Shown here in pieces: positions 9,334 to 18,818 of a DNA stretch of 64,000 nucleotides. The stretch is taken from positions 171,869-235,868 of the forward strand of contig CANGNS010000002.1 of the NCBI GenBank assembly GCA_947455465.1, in the 5' to 3' direction. Both the position numbers and the translations under genes were made by a program. Position 1 is the stretch's first letter. Each line of letters begins with the position of its first letter. Source of the DNA: Comamonadaceae bacterium (GTDB lineage: Bacteria; Pseudomonadota; Gammaproteobacteria; Burkholderiales; Burkholderiaceae_C). The notes below the pieces were generated by a model. It was not told where the DNA came from and searched no databases. It saw only the letters and a program-made list of their open reading frames with translations.

Positions 9334-11916
9334 ATGGAAGTCACCCGCATCCGCGCCCTGCGCGGCCCCAATCTGTGGAGCCACCACACCGCCATCCAGG
9401 CGGTGGTGACGTGCAGCCCCGAGGAATGCACCGTCGGCGATCTGGCCGGGTTTGAAGTGCGTTTGCGGGCGCGCTTCCCCGAAATCAGCGCTTTTGCGCC
9501 CATTGGCAACGACCAAGGCGTGCCCTTGGCCCGCGTTTTAGAACTGGCTACCTTGGGCCTGCAAGCCCAGGCGGGCTGCCCGGTCACCTTCAGCTGCACC
9601 AAGCCGACGCTCGAAACTGGCGTGTTCCAGGTGGTCGTCGAATACAGCGAAGAGGCCGTCGGCCGCCTGGCCCTGGAACTGGCCGAGCAGCTGTGCAACT
9701 CCGCCTTGCAAAACACCGCCTTTGAGCTGGCCGCCGTACTGCACCAGCTGCGCGAACTCGACGAAGACGTGCGCCTGGGCCCGAGCACCGGCTCGGTGGT
9801 CAATGCCGCCTTGGCACGCAATATTCCCTACAGCCGTATGACCGAAGGCAGCATGGTGCGCTTTGGCTGGGGCAGCCGCCAGCGACGTATCCAGGCCGCC
9901 GAGATTGATGCCACCAGCGCCATCGCCGAGTCGATTGCCCAGGACAAAGAACTCAGTAAACGCCTGTTGCACGCTGCCGGCGTACCGGTACCGCGTGGAC
10001 GCGCCGTGCGCGATGCCGACGACGCCTGGGCGCTGGCCCAAGAAATCGGGCTGCCCGTGGTGGTCAAACCCCTCGATGGCAACCAGGGCAAGGGTGTGAC
10101 CGTCAATATCTCCACCGAGGCCGACCTGCGCGCCGCCTACCAGGTGGCCAGCGAGTTTCGCGACACCGTGCTGGTGGAACGCTACATGCCCGGCAATGAT
10201 TTCCGCCTGTTGGTAGTGGGCGACAAACTGGTGGCAGCGGCCCGGCGCGACCCGCCCAAAGTGGTGGGCGATGGCGTGCACACCGTCGCCCAGCTGGTCG
10301 ATATCGTCAACCAAGACCCGCGGCGCGGCGATGGGCACGCCACCTCGCTGACCAAAATCCGCTTTGACGATATTGCGCTGGCCTGCCTGCAAGCCCAGGG
10401 CTTTGCGGCCGATGCGGTGCCGCAAAAAGGCCAGCGCGTCAATTTGCGCAACAACGCCAATCTGTCCACCGGCGGCTCGGCCACCGACGTCACCGACGAT
10501 GTGCACCCCGACGTGGCCGCGCGCGCCGTGTCGGCCGCCCACATGGTGGGCCTGCATATTTGCGGCGTCGATTTGGTCTGCGACAGCATCTTGCGCCCGA
10601 TCGAAGAGCAAGGCGGCGGCGTGGTCGAGGTCAACGCAGCGCCGGGCTTGCGCATGCACCTGAGCCCCTCGTTTGGAAAAGGCCGCCCGGTGGGTGAGGC
10701 CATTATCTCCACCCTGTTCAAGCCAGGGCAAGATGGGCGCATACCCATCGTCGCGGTCACGGGCACCAATGGCAAAACCACTACGGTACGCCTGATCTCG
10801 CACCTGCTGGCCCAGCAAGGCTGGTGCGTGGGCATGACCAACACCGATGGCGTCTACGTGGGCGGCCAGTGCATAGACACCGGCGACTGCAGCGGCCCCA
10901 AGAGCGCCAAAAATGTGCTCCACCACCCCGATGTAGACGCCGCCGTGCTCGAGACCGCACGCGGTGGCGTGCTGCGCGAGGGCCTGGCTTTTGACTATTG
11001 CGACGTGGCCGTGGTCACCAACGTGGGCAGCGGCGACCATTTGGGCCTGAACTACATCACCACCGTGGACGAACTGGCGGTGCTCAAGCGCGTCATCGTG
11101 CAAAACGTCTCTGCGCGCGGCACGGCTGTGCTCAATGCGGCCGACCCCGTGGTGGCGGCCATGGCAGCCAAGTGCAAAGGCGCAGTCACCTTTTTTGCGC
11201 TGGACCAGTTCAACCCCGTGATGGCCACGCACCGCGCCCAGGGGCGGGCCGTGGTCTATGTTGAAAACCAGCAAATCGTGGCTGCGCGCGGCGCCGAAAA
11301 ACACTATCTGAACCTGGCCGATATCCCTATCACCTTGGGTGGCACCGTAGGCTTTCAGGTGGAAAACGTCATGGCCAGTGTGGCGGCGGCCTGGGCTTTA
11401 GGCGTGGATTGGGCCACGCTGCGGGCGGGTCTGGCAGGGTTTTCCAACGACCACAACAACGCGCTGGGACGCTTTAACCTGTTTCATTACCGAGGGGCCA
11501 CGGTGATCGCCGATTACGGCCACAACCCGGACGCCATGGTGGCCCTGGTGCAGGCGGTGCAGGCCATGCCAGCATCACGGCGCTCGGTGGTCATCAGCGG
11601 CGCAGGCGACCGGCGCGACGAGGACATCCGCCAAATTACCCAGATTTTGGGCGACGCTTTTGAAGAAGTGGTGATGTACGAGGACCAATGCCAGCGCGGC
11701 CGCTCCGATGGCGAAGTCATGGCCTTGCTGCGCGAAGGCCTGGCAAACGCCCAAAAAGCCCAGCAGCGCAGCGAGATTTACGGTGAGTTCTTGGCCATCG
11801 ACACGGCCATGGACCGCCTGCAAGCCGGAGAGCTGTGTCTGGTGCTCGTGGACCAGGTGCCCCAGGCCATGGCGCATATTGCCGCCAAGGTCGAAAAAAG
11901 CTTGCAGCAGGGCTAG
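9334..11916 (+). CDS. cphA: Cyanophycin synthetase (CphA)
   Basis: CphA builds cyanophycin, a cytoplasmic granule polymer with a polyaspartate backbone and arginine side chains, using two ATP per Asp-Arg unit. At 860 residues it has the usual full length. The order is N-terminal domain, ATP-grasp domain (LPVVVKPLDGNQGKGVTV, YMPGNDFRLLVVG, GVVEVNAAPGL) and a complete Mur-ligase-like domain with P-loop GTNGKTTT (residues 477-484), ARGGVLREGLAFDYCDV and the C-terminal lobe FHYRGATVIADYGHNPDAM. Both ligation sites look functional, in contrast to the preceding paralogue. Cyanophycinase (cphB) is not in this window. The gene ends 8 nt from the convergent gpsA. Confidence 0.96.
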   Translation: MEVTRIRALRGPNLWSHHTAIQAVVTCSPEECTVGDLAGFEVRLRARFPEISAFAPIGNDQGVPLARVLELATLGLQAQAGCPVTFSCTKPTLETGVFQVVVEYSEEAVGRLALELAEQLCNSALQNTAFELAAVLHQLRELDEDVRLGPSTGSVVNAALARNIPYSRMTEGSMVRFGWGSRQRRIQAAEIDATSAIAESIAQDKELSKRLLHAAGVPVPRGRAVRDADDAWALAQEIGLPVVVKPLDGNQGKGVTVNISTEADLRAAYQVASEFRDTVLVERYMPGNDFRLLVVGDKLVAAARRDPPKVVGDGVHTVAQLVDIVNQDPRRGDGHATSLTKIRFDDIALACLQAQGFAADAVPQKGQRVNLRNNANLSTGGSATDVTDDVHPDVAARAVSAAHMVGLHICGVDLVCDSILRPIEEQGGGVVEVNAAPGLRMHLSPSFGKGRPVGEAIISTLFKPGQDGRIPIVAVTGTNGKTTTVRLISHLLAQQGWCVGMTNTDGVYVGGQCIDTGDCSGPKSAKNVLHHPDVDAAVLETARGGVLREGLAFDYCDVAVVTNVGSGDHLGLNYITTVDELAVLKRVIVQNVSARGTAVLNAADPVVAAMAAKCKGAVTFFALDQFNPVMATHRAQGRAVVYVENQQIVAARGAEKHYLNLADIPITLGGTVGFQVENVMASVAAAWALGVDWATLRAGLAGFSNDHNNALGRFNLFHYRGATVIADYGHNPDAMVALVQAVQAMPASRRSVVISGAGDRRDEDIRQITQILGDAFEEVVMYEDQCQRGRSDGEVMALLREGLANAQKAQQRSEIYGEFLAIDTAMDRLQAGELCLVLVDQVPQAMAHIAAKVEKSLQQG

Positions 11917-11924
11917 GCCTGCGC

Positions 11925-12935
11925 CTACATCTCGGCGGCCGGGTTGCGGCCCATCAGCGCTGCCACCGCTTGGGCTGGCTGCAGACGGCCTTCGAGCAAG
12001 TCCAGCACGGCCTGCGCGATCGGCATTTCCACACCCAGCGACTGGGCCCTGCCCACCACCGTGCGGGCGCTGTACACGCCCTCGGCGACATGGCCTAAAG
12101 ACTGCACCGCCTGCTCCAGGCTTTGACCCTGCGCCAGCGCCAGGCCCACGCGCCGGTTGCGCGACAAATCGCCGGTGGCGGTGAGCACCAAATCGCCCAG
12201 CCCACTCAGGCCCATAAAGGTTTCGGCGCGCGCCCCCAAGGCCACGCCCAGCCGGGTGATTTCGGCCAAGCCCCGGGTGATCAGCGCGGCACGGGCGTTC
12301 AGGCCCAGTTGCAAGCCGTCGCACAGCCCGGTGGCAATCGCCAGCACATTTTTGACGGCACCGCCGACCTCTACACCGACCACGTCCTCGCTGGCGTAAA
12401 CGCGCAGCGTCGGGCTATGAAAGGCCAACACCAGCGCATCGCGCACGCTGGCGTGCGCACTGGCGGCCACCAGCGCGGTCGGCTGGCCACGCGCCACTTC
12501 CTGGGCAAAACTGGGGCCGCTGAGCACGCCTGCCGCCATGCCGGGTGCGACTTTGGCCTGAATTTCGTGGCCCATCAGGCCCAGGGCGTCGGTGCGCAGC
12601 GGGGCTTCAAAGCCTTTGCACAACCAGGCCACCGGGGCTTTGCCCGTGGCTACTGTGGCGAGCATTTGACGCAAACCGGCCATCGGCGTGGCGATGACCA
12701 CCAAGTCCTGCGCTGCCAGATGGGCCTGCAAATACGTGCCCTGCAACTGGCTGATGCGCAGCGCCTCGGGAAACCCAATGTCCGGCAGGTAGCGGGGGTT
12801 GTGGCGCTCGGTGCGCATGGCGCGTTGCTGACCGGCATCGCGCGCCCACAAGGTGACGGCGTGCGCCGCATTGGCAGCCGCGCTGACCGCCAAGGCGCTG
12901 CCCCAGGCGCCGGCGCCGAGAATCGTGATTTTCAT
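11925..12935 (-). CDS. gpsA: Glycerol-3-phosphate dehydrogenase [NAD(P)+]
   Basis: GpsA reduces dihydroxyacetone phosphate to sn-glycerol 3-phosphate, the backbone for phospholipid synthesis, in the cytoplasm. The 336-residue protein begins with the Rossmann motif [16 protein letters not shown], then [13 protein letters not shown], the [18 protein letters not shown] block, and [19 protein letters not shown] with the catalytic lysine, followed by [11 protein letters not shown]. Length and start match the family. It follows secB by 45 nt on the same strand; the secB-gpsA order is common in Burkholderiales, so a shared transcript is likely. Confidence 0.97.
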   Translation of the reverse strand: MKITILGAGAWGSALAVSAAANAAHAVTLWARDAGQQRAMRTERHNPRYLPDIGFPEALRISQLQGTYLQAHLAAQDLVVIATPMAGLRQMLATVATGKAPVAWLCKGFEAPLRTDALGLMGHEIQAKVAPGMAAGVLSGPSFAQEVARGQPTALVAASAHASVRDALVLAFHSPTLRVYASEDVVGVEVGGAVKNVLAIATGLCDGLQLGLNARAALITRGLAEITRLGVALGARAETFMGLSGLGDLVLTATGDLSRNRRVGLALAQGQSLEQAVQSLGHVAEGVYSARTVVGRAQSLGVEMPIAQAVLDLLEGRLQPAQAVAALMGRNPAAEM

Positions 12936-12980
12936 AGGCCAAGCGTCCCGGGCGGGTGCTGCGCGCGTCAGCGCCAGCGT

Positions 12981-13439
12981 TTACTGGGGGAGTGCTGCGC
13001 CCTCGGACGCCTGAGCGGCCTGGCTTTGCTGCTGCTCGTACATCGCCTGGAAATTGATTTCCGACAAATGCACGGGCGGAAAGCCTGCGCGCTGGATCAT
13101 GTCGGCAACGTTGCCCCGCAGATACGGATACACGATTTGCGGGCAGGCAATGCCCATGATGGGGCCCATTTGCTCTTGGGGCAAATGGCGCACTTCGAAA
13201 ATACCGGCTTGCTTAACTTCCACCAAAAACACCGTTTTGTCTTTGATTTTGGTGTGTACCGTGGCCGTCACGCTGACTTCGAAAATGCCTTCTGAGACCG
13301 GGTCGGCTTGCACGCCGAGCTGGATATCCACGGTGGGCTGCTCTTGCTCGAGCAAGATCGCGGGCGAATTGGGTTGCTCCAAAGAGGCCTCTTTCAAATA
13401 GACGCGCTGGATCTGGAAAACGGGCTCTTGGTCTGCCAT
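12981..13439 (-). CDS. secB: Protein-export chaperone SecB
   Basis: SecB is a homotetrameric cytoplasmic chaperone that keeps preproteins unfolded and hands them to SecA. The 152-residue protein carries the family blocks [19 protein letters not shown] near the N-terminus, [14 protein letters not shown], and [20 protein letters not shown] with the [11 protein letters not shown] end. I start at MADQEPVF (13439), the usual SecB N-terminus; an in-frame start eight codons upstream (13463) falls inside the terminator-like hairpin and is less likely. grxC lies upstream on the same strand but a hairpin with a T-rich tail sits between them, so secB may have its own promoter or be only partly read through. 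Confidence 0.96.
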   Translation of the reverse strand: MADQEPVFQIQRVYLKEASLEQPNSPAILLEQEQPTVDIQLGVQADPVSEGIFEVSVTATVHTKIKDKTVFLVEVKQAGIFEVRHLPQEQMGPIMGIACPQIVYPYLRGNVADMIQRAGFPPVHLSEINFQAMYEQQQSQAAQASEGAALPQ

Positions 13440-13457
13440 GGCAATTTCTTTCAATGA

Positions 13458-13483
13458 AAACAAAGCCCGGCACAGCGCCGGGC
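13458..13483 (-). terminator. Hairpin terminator/attenuator between grxC and secB
   Basis: A perfect 7-bp stem (13465-13471 with 13477-13483, five-base loop) is followed on the minus strand by TTTGTTTTC. It sits only about 20 nt before the secB start codon and would end, or reduce, transcription arriving from grxC. Confidence 0.6.
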
Positions 13484-13559
13484 ACAGAGGGTAAAAAGGG
13501 GCTCGGCAGCGGTGCCGCCGGGCGCGCTGATTATGGCAGCAGCGGCCAGCGGCCCCGGC

Positions 13560-13820
13560 TCAGGCCTGCTGCAGGAGGGGTTCGAGGCCGCCCTGGCTGT
13601 CCAGGGCCATCAGGTCGTCGCAGCCGCCGACATGGGTTTGCCCGATGAAAATTTGCGGAACCGTGCGCCGCCCGGTCAGCGCCATCATGGCGGCGCGCTG
13701 GGCCGGGTCGGTATCAATGCGAATTTCTTCGATGTGCTCAACGCCTTTGGATTTGAGAACGCGTTTGGCCTGCACGCAATAAGGGCAGACAGCGGTGGTG
13801 TACATCTTGACGGCTTGCAT
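13560..13820 (-). CDS. grxC: Glutaredoxin 3
   Basis: A dithiol glutaredoxin of 86 residues, the usual length. The active site CPYC is at residues 12-15, followed by the GSH-binding TVPQIFIG with its cis-proline and GGCDDLMALD. It reduces disulfides and mixed glutathione disulfides with GSH in the cytoplasm. It is 44 nt downstream of the membrane rhodanese and in the same direction, a common grouping of rhodanese-grxC-secB in this order of bacteria; the products may share thiol chemistry, but that is inference. Confidence 0.95.
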   Translation of the reverse strand: MQAVKMYTTAVCPYCVQAKRVLKSKGVEHIEEIRIDTDPAQRAAMMALTGRRTVPQIFIGQTHVGGCDDLMALDSQGGLEPLLQQA

Positions 13821-13864
13821 AAATCGGCAGTGTTAGGGGAGTGGAAAATGAACAGAAGGGGCCA

Positions 13865-14272
13865 TCAGGCTTTTTCTAGCGGCAGGCCTGCGCTTTTCCA
13901 GGACGACAAGCCGCCACTGAGCGAGTGCACCTGGGTATAGCCCAGCGCCTGGGCAGCGGCCAAAGCGCGCCCCGAGCGGGCGCCGGACTGGCAGACCAAA
14001 ATCAGGGGCAGGTTCTTGTTTTTCGCGGCGCTGGCTAACTTTTGGTCCAGCTCGCCCAGAGGAATGTTGCGCGAACCCACAATGTGCCCGGCGGCAAATT
14101 CGGCTGGTTCACACACATCGACCACCACGGCGCGCTCGCGGTTGATCAGCAAAACCGCGTCCGTAGCGCTCAGGCCGGAGGCCACCGCGCCTTGCAGGGT
14201 CGGGACCAGGAGCAAAGTGCCCGAAGCCAGCGCCAGCGCGATCAACATCCAGTTATCAAGAATAAATTTCAC
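13865..14272 (-). CDS. Membrane-anchored single-domain rhodanese (sulfurtransferase)
   Basis: A 135-residue protein with an N-terminal membrane helix (about residues 6-25) followed by one rhodanese domain. The active-site loop is CQSGARS, with the catalytic cysteine at about residue 94, and the domain contains [23 protein letters not shown]. Such proteins transfer sulfane sulfur to acceptors; the natural partner is not known. The predicted topology places the catalytic domain on one face of the inner membrane. It is the first gene of a minus-strand group with grxC and secB, divergent from gpmA across about 107 nt. Confidence 0.9.
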   Translation of the reverse strand: MKFILDNWMLIALALASGTLLLVPTLQGAVASGLSATDAVLLINRERAVVVDVCEPAEFAAGHIVGSRNIPLGELDQKLASAAKNKNLPLILVCQSGARSGRALAAAQALGYTQVHSLSGGLSSWKSAGLPLEKA

Positions 14273-14379
14273 AGGGATTCCCTTGGCTAAGCCCGAAGGC
14301 CAAAGCGACGCATTTTAGAATGCAGGCCCCTACCCAGCACGCCGCCAGGGTTTTGCACGCGACCAGCCTACCGCCACCT

Positions 14380-15129
14380 ATGTACCAACTTGTTCTCATC
14401 CGCCATGGTGAATCCACCTGGAACCTGGAAAACCGCTTTACCGGCTGGACCGACGTCGACCTGACGGCCACCGGCATCGAGCAGGCCAAACAGGCCGGGC
14501 GTACGCTCAAGGCCGAAGGCTTTGTGTTTGACCTGGCCTATACCAGCATGCTCAAGCGCGCCACCCGCACCTTGTGGCATTGCCTAGACGAGATGGACTG
14601 CACCTGGCTGCCCGTGGTGCACACCTGGCGGCTCAATGAGCGCCATTACGGCGCCCTGCAAGGCCTGAACAAAGCCGATATGGCGCGCCAATATGGCGAG
14701 CAGCAGGTGCTCATGTGGCGGCGCAGCTTTGACACGCCGCCGCCCGCCCTCGAGGCCCAGGATCCGCGCAGCGAACGCAGCGATCCGCGCTACGCCAAGC
14801 TGGCGCCCGCGCAAATTCCGCTCACCGAATGCCTGAAAGACACCGTCGAGCGCGTCCTGCCCTTTTGGCAGGAATCCATCGCCCCGGCCCTGCGCGCCGG
14901 GCGCCGTCCGGTGATCGCTGCGCACGGCAACTCGATCCGCGCACTGGTGAAGTACCTGGACAATGTCAGCGACGACGATATCGTGGGCCTGAACATCCCC
15001 AACGGCGTACCGCTGGTCTACACCCTTGACGCGCAGCTGCGGCCCACGGGCCACCGCTACCTGGGCGACGCAGACAGCGTGGCCAAAGCGGCCCAAGCCG
15101 TCGCCGCCCAAGGTGGGGCGGCGGCTTGA
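14380..15129 (+). CDS. gpmA: 2,3-bisphosphoglycerate-dependent phosphoglycerate mutase
   Basis: GpmA interconverts 3- and 2-phosphoglycerate in glycolysis and gluconeogenesis using a phosphohistidine. The 249-residue protein begins [13 protein letters not shown] with the phosphorylated histidine in RHGE (residues 8-11), then [39 protein letters not shown], the segment between with SFDTPPPAL, and [16 protein letters not shown] with the second catalytic histidine. I choose ATG 14380 because the family starts with [16 protein letters not shown] sequence; twenty open upstream codons are not conserved. The gene is divergent from the rhodanese and upstream of the protease gene. Confidence 0.97.
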   Translation: MYQLVLIRHGESTWNLENRFTGWTDVDLTATGIEQAKQAGRTLKAEGFVFDLAYTSMLKRATRTLWHCLDEMDCTWLPVVHTWRLNERHYGALQGLNKADMARQYGEQQVLMWRRSFDTPPPALEAQDPRSERSDPRYAKLAPAQIPLTECLKDTVERVLPFWQESIAPALRAGRRPVIAAHGNSIRALVKYLDNVSDDDIVGLNIPNGVPLVYTLDAQLRPTGHRYLGDADSVAKAAQAVAAQGGAAA

Positions 15130-15251
15130 CGCAAACAACCATTCCCGGCCATTACCCGCGCCTTGTGCGGGGACGGGCGGGCAAGCGCACAATAGCGCTT
15201 TGCGTCGGCACCGCCGGCGGCTAGCTACCACACGAGGGAACGGACACTTTT

Positions 15252-16688
15252 ATGGGCCAGAAAATGAAAATTGCGGGCTGGGTTGCGATCGGCGCTTTGG
15301 CCGGTTCGCTGACCACGGTGTCACTGCAGACCGTGGCGCGCAACACCATGACACCCCTGCCTTTGGAGGAGTTGCAACAGCTTTCCACCGTGTTTGGCCT
15401 GATCAAGAGTGAATATGTGGAGCCCGTGGACGAGAAAAAGCTGATCGCCGACGCGATCACCGGTATGGTCTCTAGCCTGGATCCGCATTCGACCTACTTT
15501 GACAAAAAGTCTTTCAAAGAGTTCCGCGAAGGCACTACTGGCAAGTTTGTGGGCGTAGGCATTGAAATCAGCCAGGAAGATGGCCTGGTCAAGGTGGTCT
15601 CGCCGATCGAGGGCTCGCCCGCCGACCGCGCCGGCCTCAAGCCCAACGACCTGATTACCAAAATTGACGACACCGCCGTCAAAGGCCTCAGCCTGAACGA
15701 GGCTGTCAAGCGCATGCGCGGCGAACCGGCGACCAAGGTCATCCTCACGATTTACCGCAAGGAAGAAAACCGGTATTTCCCGGTCACCATCGTGCGCGAA
15801 GAGATCAAGCAGCAGTCGGTACGCGGCAAAGTGATCGAGCCGGGCTACGCCTGGATTCGTATCAGCCAGTTCCAGGAGCGCACGGTCGAGGACTTTGCCA
15901 AGAAGATGGGCGAGCTGTACGCCCAAGACCCCAAAATCAAAGGCCTGGTGCTCGATTTGCGCAACGATCCGGGCGGCCTGCTCAACGCGGCGGTGGCCAT
16001 ATCGGCGGCCTTTTTGCCCGAAAACGTCACCGTGGTCTCTACCAACGGACAGACCGAAGAGAGCAAGCAAATTTTGCGCGCTACCGCGCGTGATTACGCC
16101 AGCCGCATGGGCGCTGACCCCATCAAAAAACTGCCGGCCGGGCTGAAAAACGTGCCCCTGGTCGTGCTCGTGAATGAAGGCTCGGCCTCGGCCAGCGAAA
16201 TCGTGGCCGGCGCGCTGCAAGACCACAAGCGCGCCACCATCTTGGGGGGCCAGACCTTTGGCAAGGGCTCGGTGCAAACCTTCCGGCCTCTGAGCGGTGA
16301 GACGGGTCTGAAAATCACCACCTCGCGCTACTACACGCCCAGCGGCCGCTCGATCCAGGCCAAGGGCATCGTGCCCGACTTCATGGTCGACGACACCGAA
16401 GAAGGCAGCCCCTATGCCGCGCTGCGCACCCGCGAGGCTGACTTAGAGAAGCACCTGGCCAGCGGCCAAGGTGAAGAGGTCAAAGACCCCGCCCGCGAGA
16501 AAGCGCGTGAGGAGGCGATGAAGCGGCTCGAAGAAGAATCGCGCAAGCCCGTCTCCGAGCGCCGTCCGCCCGAATACGGCTCGGAGAAAGACTTCCAGCT
16601 GCAACAAGCGCTCAAAAAGCTCAAAGGCCAGCCCGTTTTGATTAGCAAAACCCAGGTCGAGCGCAGCGCCGAGAAGAAAGAGGAATGA
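15252..16688 (+). CDS. ctpA: S41 family carboxy-terminal processing protease (CtpA/Prc type)
   Basis: A periplasmic serine protease of 478 residues that trims or degrades proteins from their C-terminus. An uncleaved or signal-anchor helix is at residues 7-24; the PDZ domain lies at about 95-175 (GVGIEISQEDG, GSPADRAGLKPNDLI); the S41 domain follows with the catalytic Ser-Lys pair in EGSASASEI (Ser about 313) and FGKGSVQ (Lys about 338). The 25-residue Ser-Lys spacing equals that of E. coli Prc. The C-terminal 80 residues are rich in Lys and Glu and look like coiled coil or disordered tail. It sits between gpmA and the E1-like enzyme, 9 nt before the latter, an arrangement common in Comamonadaceae. 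Confidence 0.95.
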   Translation: MGQKMKIAGWVAIGALAGSLTTVSLQTVARNTMTPLPLEELQQLSTVFGLIKSEYVEPVDEKKLIADAITGMVSSLDPHSTYFDKKSFKEFREGTTGKFVGVGIEISQEDGLVKVVSPIEGSPADRAGLKPNDLITKIDDTAVKGLSLNEAVKRMRGEPATKVILTIYRKEENRYFPVTIVREEIKQQSVRGKVIEPGYAWIRISQFQERTVEDFAKKMGELYAQDPKIKGLVLDLRNDPGGLLNAAVAISAAFLPENVTVVSTNGQTEESKQILRATARDYASRMGADPIKKLPAGLKNVPLVVLVNEGSASASEIVAGALQDHKRATILGGQTFGKGSVQTFRPLSGETGLKITTSRYYTPSGRSIQAKGIVPDFMVDDTEEGSPYAALRTREADLEKHLASGQGEEVKDPAREKAREEAMKRLEEESRKPVSERRPPEYGSEKDFQLQQALKKLKGQPVLISKTQVERSAEKKEE

Positions 16689-16697
16689 GGCCTGCGG

Positions 16698-17462
16698 GTG
16701 GCTGAGGCGCACTTGGACGACCAGGGCCTGCTGCGCTACTCGCGCCACATCCTGCTCGAGGACATCGGCATCGAAGGGCAGGAGCGCCTGCTAAGCGCCC
16801 ATGCGCTGATCATCGGCGCCGGGGGCCTGGGCTCGCCGGCGGCCATGTACCTGGCTTGCGCGGGTGTCGGGCACATCACGCTGGTCGACGATGACGTGGT
16901 GGAGCTGACGAATTTGCAACGCCAAATCATGCACAGCAGCGCTGCGCTGGGGCGGCCCAAAGTGGATTCGGCGCGCGACACCTTGCTGGGGCTCAACCCC
17001 TCGGTACACGTCACCGCGCTGCCAGTACGTGCCGACGCCGCTTTGCTGGCAGACCTAGTCGCCCAGGCGGACGTGGTGCTGGACTGCTGCGATAACTTTC
17101 AAACCCGCCAAGCCGTCAATGCCGCCTGCGTGCAAGCGGCCAAACCCTTGGTCAGCGGAGCGGCGATTCAAATGGACGGGCAAATCATGGTCTACGACCC
17201 GCGCCACAGCGATGCACCCTGCTACGCCTGCACCTTCGCACCCGAACAGGTGCCCGAGGAGGCACGCTGCGCCACCATGGGTGTGTTTGCGCCGCTGGTC
17301 GGAATCATCGGCGCCATGCAGGCGGCCGAGGCGCTTAAGCTGCTGGTGCAAACCGGCCAGTCGCTGAACGCTCGCTTATTGATGCTGGACGCCCGCAGCA
17401 TGGAGTGGACACGCCTGGCCACCCGGCGTCGCCCCCACTGCAGCGTGTGTGGCGTGGCCTGA
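16698..17462 (+). CDS. HesA/MoeB/ThiF family E1-like adenylyltransferase
   Basis: A 254-residue ubiquitin-activating-like enzyme that adenylates the C-terminal glycine of a small sulfur-carrier protein (ThiS or MoaD type). It has the nucleotide loop GAGGLGS (residues 40-46), the RQIMH/GRPKVDSA segment with the arginine finger, DCCDNFQTRQAVN, two zinc cysteine pairs (175/178 and 248/251) and a conserved cysteine in RCATMGVFAP (about 191). The start is GTG at 16698, 9 nt after the protease stop. It lacks a C-terminal rhodanese domain. Whether it serves thiamine or molybdopterin synthesis cannot be read from this region, since no thiS, thiG or moaD is near. Confidence 0.9.
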   Translation: MAEAHLDDQGLLRYSRHILLEDIGIEGQERLLSAHALIIGAGGLGSPAAMYLACAGVGHITLVDDDVVELTNLQRQIMHSSAALGRPKVDSARDTLLGLNPSVHVTALPVRADAALLADLVAQADVVLDCCDNFQTRQAVNAACVQAAKPLVSGAAIQMDGQIMVYDPRHSDAPCYACTFAPEQVPEEARCATMGVFAPLVGIIGAMQAAEALKLLVQTGQSLNARLLMLDARSMEWTRLATRRRPHCSVCGVA

Positions 17463-17469
17463 AGAAGGT

Positions 17470-18717
17470 TTACTTGGACGTCAGGGTGACGCCGGCTGCA
17501 CCCGCAGCCAAATAGGCAGTGGGGGAACCCCACAGCGCGTACAGGTCGGTACTTACACCGCTGGACTTGGCCGCCCAGGTAAGCGAATCGGCGCTAAGCA
17601 GAATCTGCCCGCCGTTGCCCACCAAAAGAAACTGCCCGTAGGCTGCGTTCAGGGCATTCCAGGTGGTCGTGCTGGCGGGCAAGCTGCTGGGCGCAGCCCA
17701 GCTTACGCCGTTATCCTGGCTGACGAGCACCGTGCCGCCCGAGCCCGCAGCCACCCACACGCTGCCGTAGCCACCCACCGCGCGCAAAGTTTGCGTCGCC
17801 ACCGAAGGCACCGAGACCGTGCTCCAATTGAGCCCGTCGGTGCTCGAGAGCATGGTGCCGCCCTGCCCCACGGCCATCCACGTGCCGCTATAGGAATAAG
17901 CGACGCCGTACAAATGGGCGGTCACGCCCGCAGGCACGACCCCAGCGGTCCAGCTGATGCCGTCGATCGAATAGAAGATGCCGCCGCTGTCTCCGACGGC
18001 AACCAGGCTGGTGCCATTGGTCGTCACAGCATTGAGGCCCGAGGGAATGACCGTGGTGGCCGCTGTCCAGGTGCTCAAGTCGGGGCTGTAATAAATGTTG
18101 TTCTCACTGCCATTGCGGCCCAACACCAGGTAATTGCCATTGAAATAGGTGCTGGCCGTGTAGTTCATCTGCGGCACGCCGCTTAGGGGCGCCGACCAGG
18201 TGTAGGCATCGGTACTGGAATACATGCGCGCGCCATCGCCCACGCCCAGGTAATACTGGTTGCCGTCGGTGCTCAGGCCCAAGCTCAGGCTGCGAATCGT
18301 GCCCTTGTCAGAAGTGGGCGTATTGGCCACCCAGGTACCGCCGGCCGGCCGAGGCACCACCGCGACCGAGGGCGATTGCGGTCCGCCGGCACCGCCATTC
18401 ATGCGGCCATCAAGTGCAAAAGAATAGGTCACGCCATTGGCCAGGCCCGTCAGCACATAAGGCGAGGTCACATTGGTCATCCAGGCGTGCAAACCGGGGG
18501 GGGATTTCAGATTGATCGGGTCCGAGGTGGCCGCGTACATGAGCCAATAGTCGACGCCAGGCACCGCGTTCCAGGTGATAGTGACTTGCCCATTGCCGGG
18601 CGTGACGGTGATGCCGCCTACCGGCGCAGGTGCCGAACTCCCCCCGCCACCGCATGCACAGACCCACAAAACAACAACAAAAGCGGCGATTTTCAGGCGA
18701 AGCGAAGACAAGGACAT
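17470..18717 (-). CDS. Putative lipoprotein with fibronectin-III-like domain and repeated Asp-box-like modules
   Basis: A 415-residue exported protein of unknown function. An N-terminal hydrophobic helix ends in VCAC followed by four glycines (Cys 22), a reasonable lipobox although cysteine at -2 is unusual. Residues of about 35-125 resemble a fibronectin type III domain (GGITVTPGNGQVTITWNAVP). The remainder consists of about six repeated units with the pattern SxDGxxWxxxxxG (SSTDAYTWS, YSPDLSTWT, YSIDGISWT, SSTDGLNWS, SQDNGVSWA, SADSLTWA), typical of sialidase/BNR-like beta-propeller blades. It is probably surface or periplasmic and may bind a carbohydrate or protein, which is inference. The gene lies alone, convergent with the E1 gene by 7 nt. 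Confidence 0.75.
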   Translation of the reverse strand: MSLSSLRLKIAAFVVVLWVCACGGGGSSAPAPVGGITVTPGNGQVTITWNAVPGVDYWLMYAATSDPINLKSPPGLHAWMTNVTSPYVLTGLANGVTYSFALDGRMNGGAGGPQSPSVAVVPRPAGGTWVANTPTSDKGTIRSLSLGLSTDGNQYYLGVGDGARMYSSTDAYTWSAPLSGVPQMNYTASTYFNGNYLVLGRNGSENNIYYSPDLSTWTAATTVIPSGLNAVTTNGTSLVAVGDSGGIFYSIDGISWTAGVVPAGVTAHLYGVAYSYSGTWMAVGQGGTMLSSTDGLNWSTVSVPSVATQTLRAVGGYGSVWVAAGSGGTVLVSQDNGVSWAAPSSLPASTTTWNALNAAYGQFLLVGNGGQILLSADSLTWAAKSSGVSTDLYALWGSPTAYLAAGAAGVTLTSK

Positions 18718-18818
18718 GGAATTTTGGTTTTCAATTGGTGCATCGCCGATTATGCAGTAGCGGGCTTGCCGGGCAAGGCGCTCGGTCCGTCCGCCGTGTA
18801 AAGCCCTGGCTCCCTGGG

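Noticed and set aside
12123..13295. A 390-codon plus-strand frame opposite gpsA and secB
   Set aside because: It spans two conserved genes and the gap between them in antisense, without a ribosome binding site or any recognisable motif.
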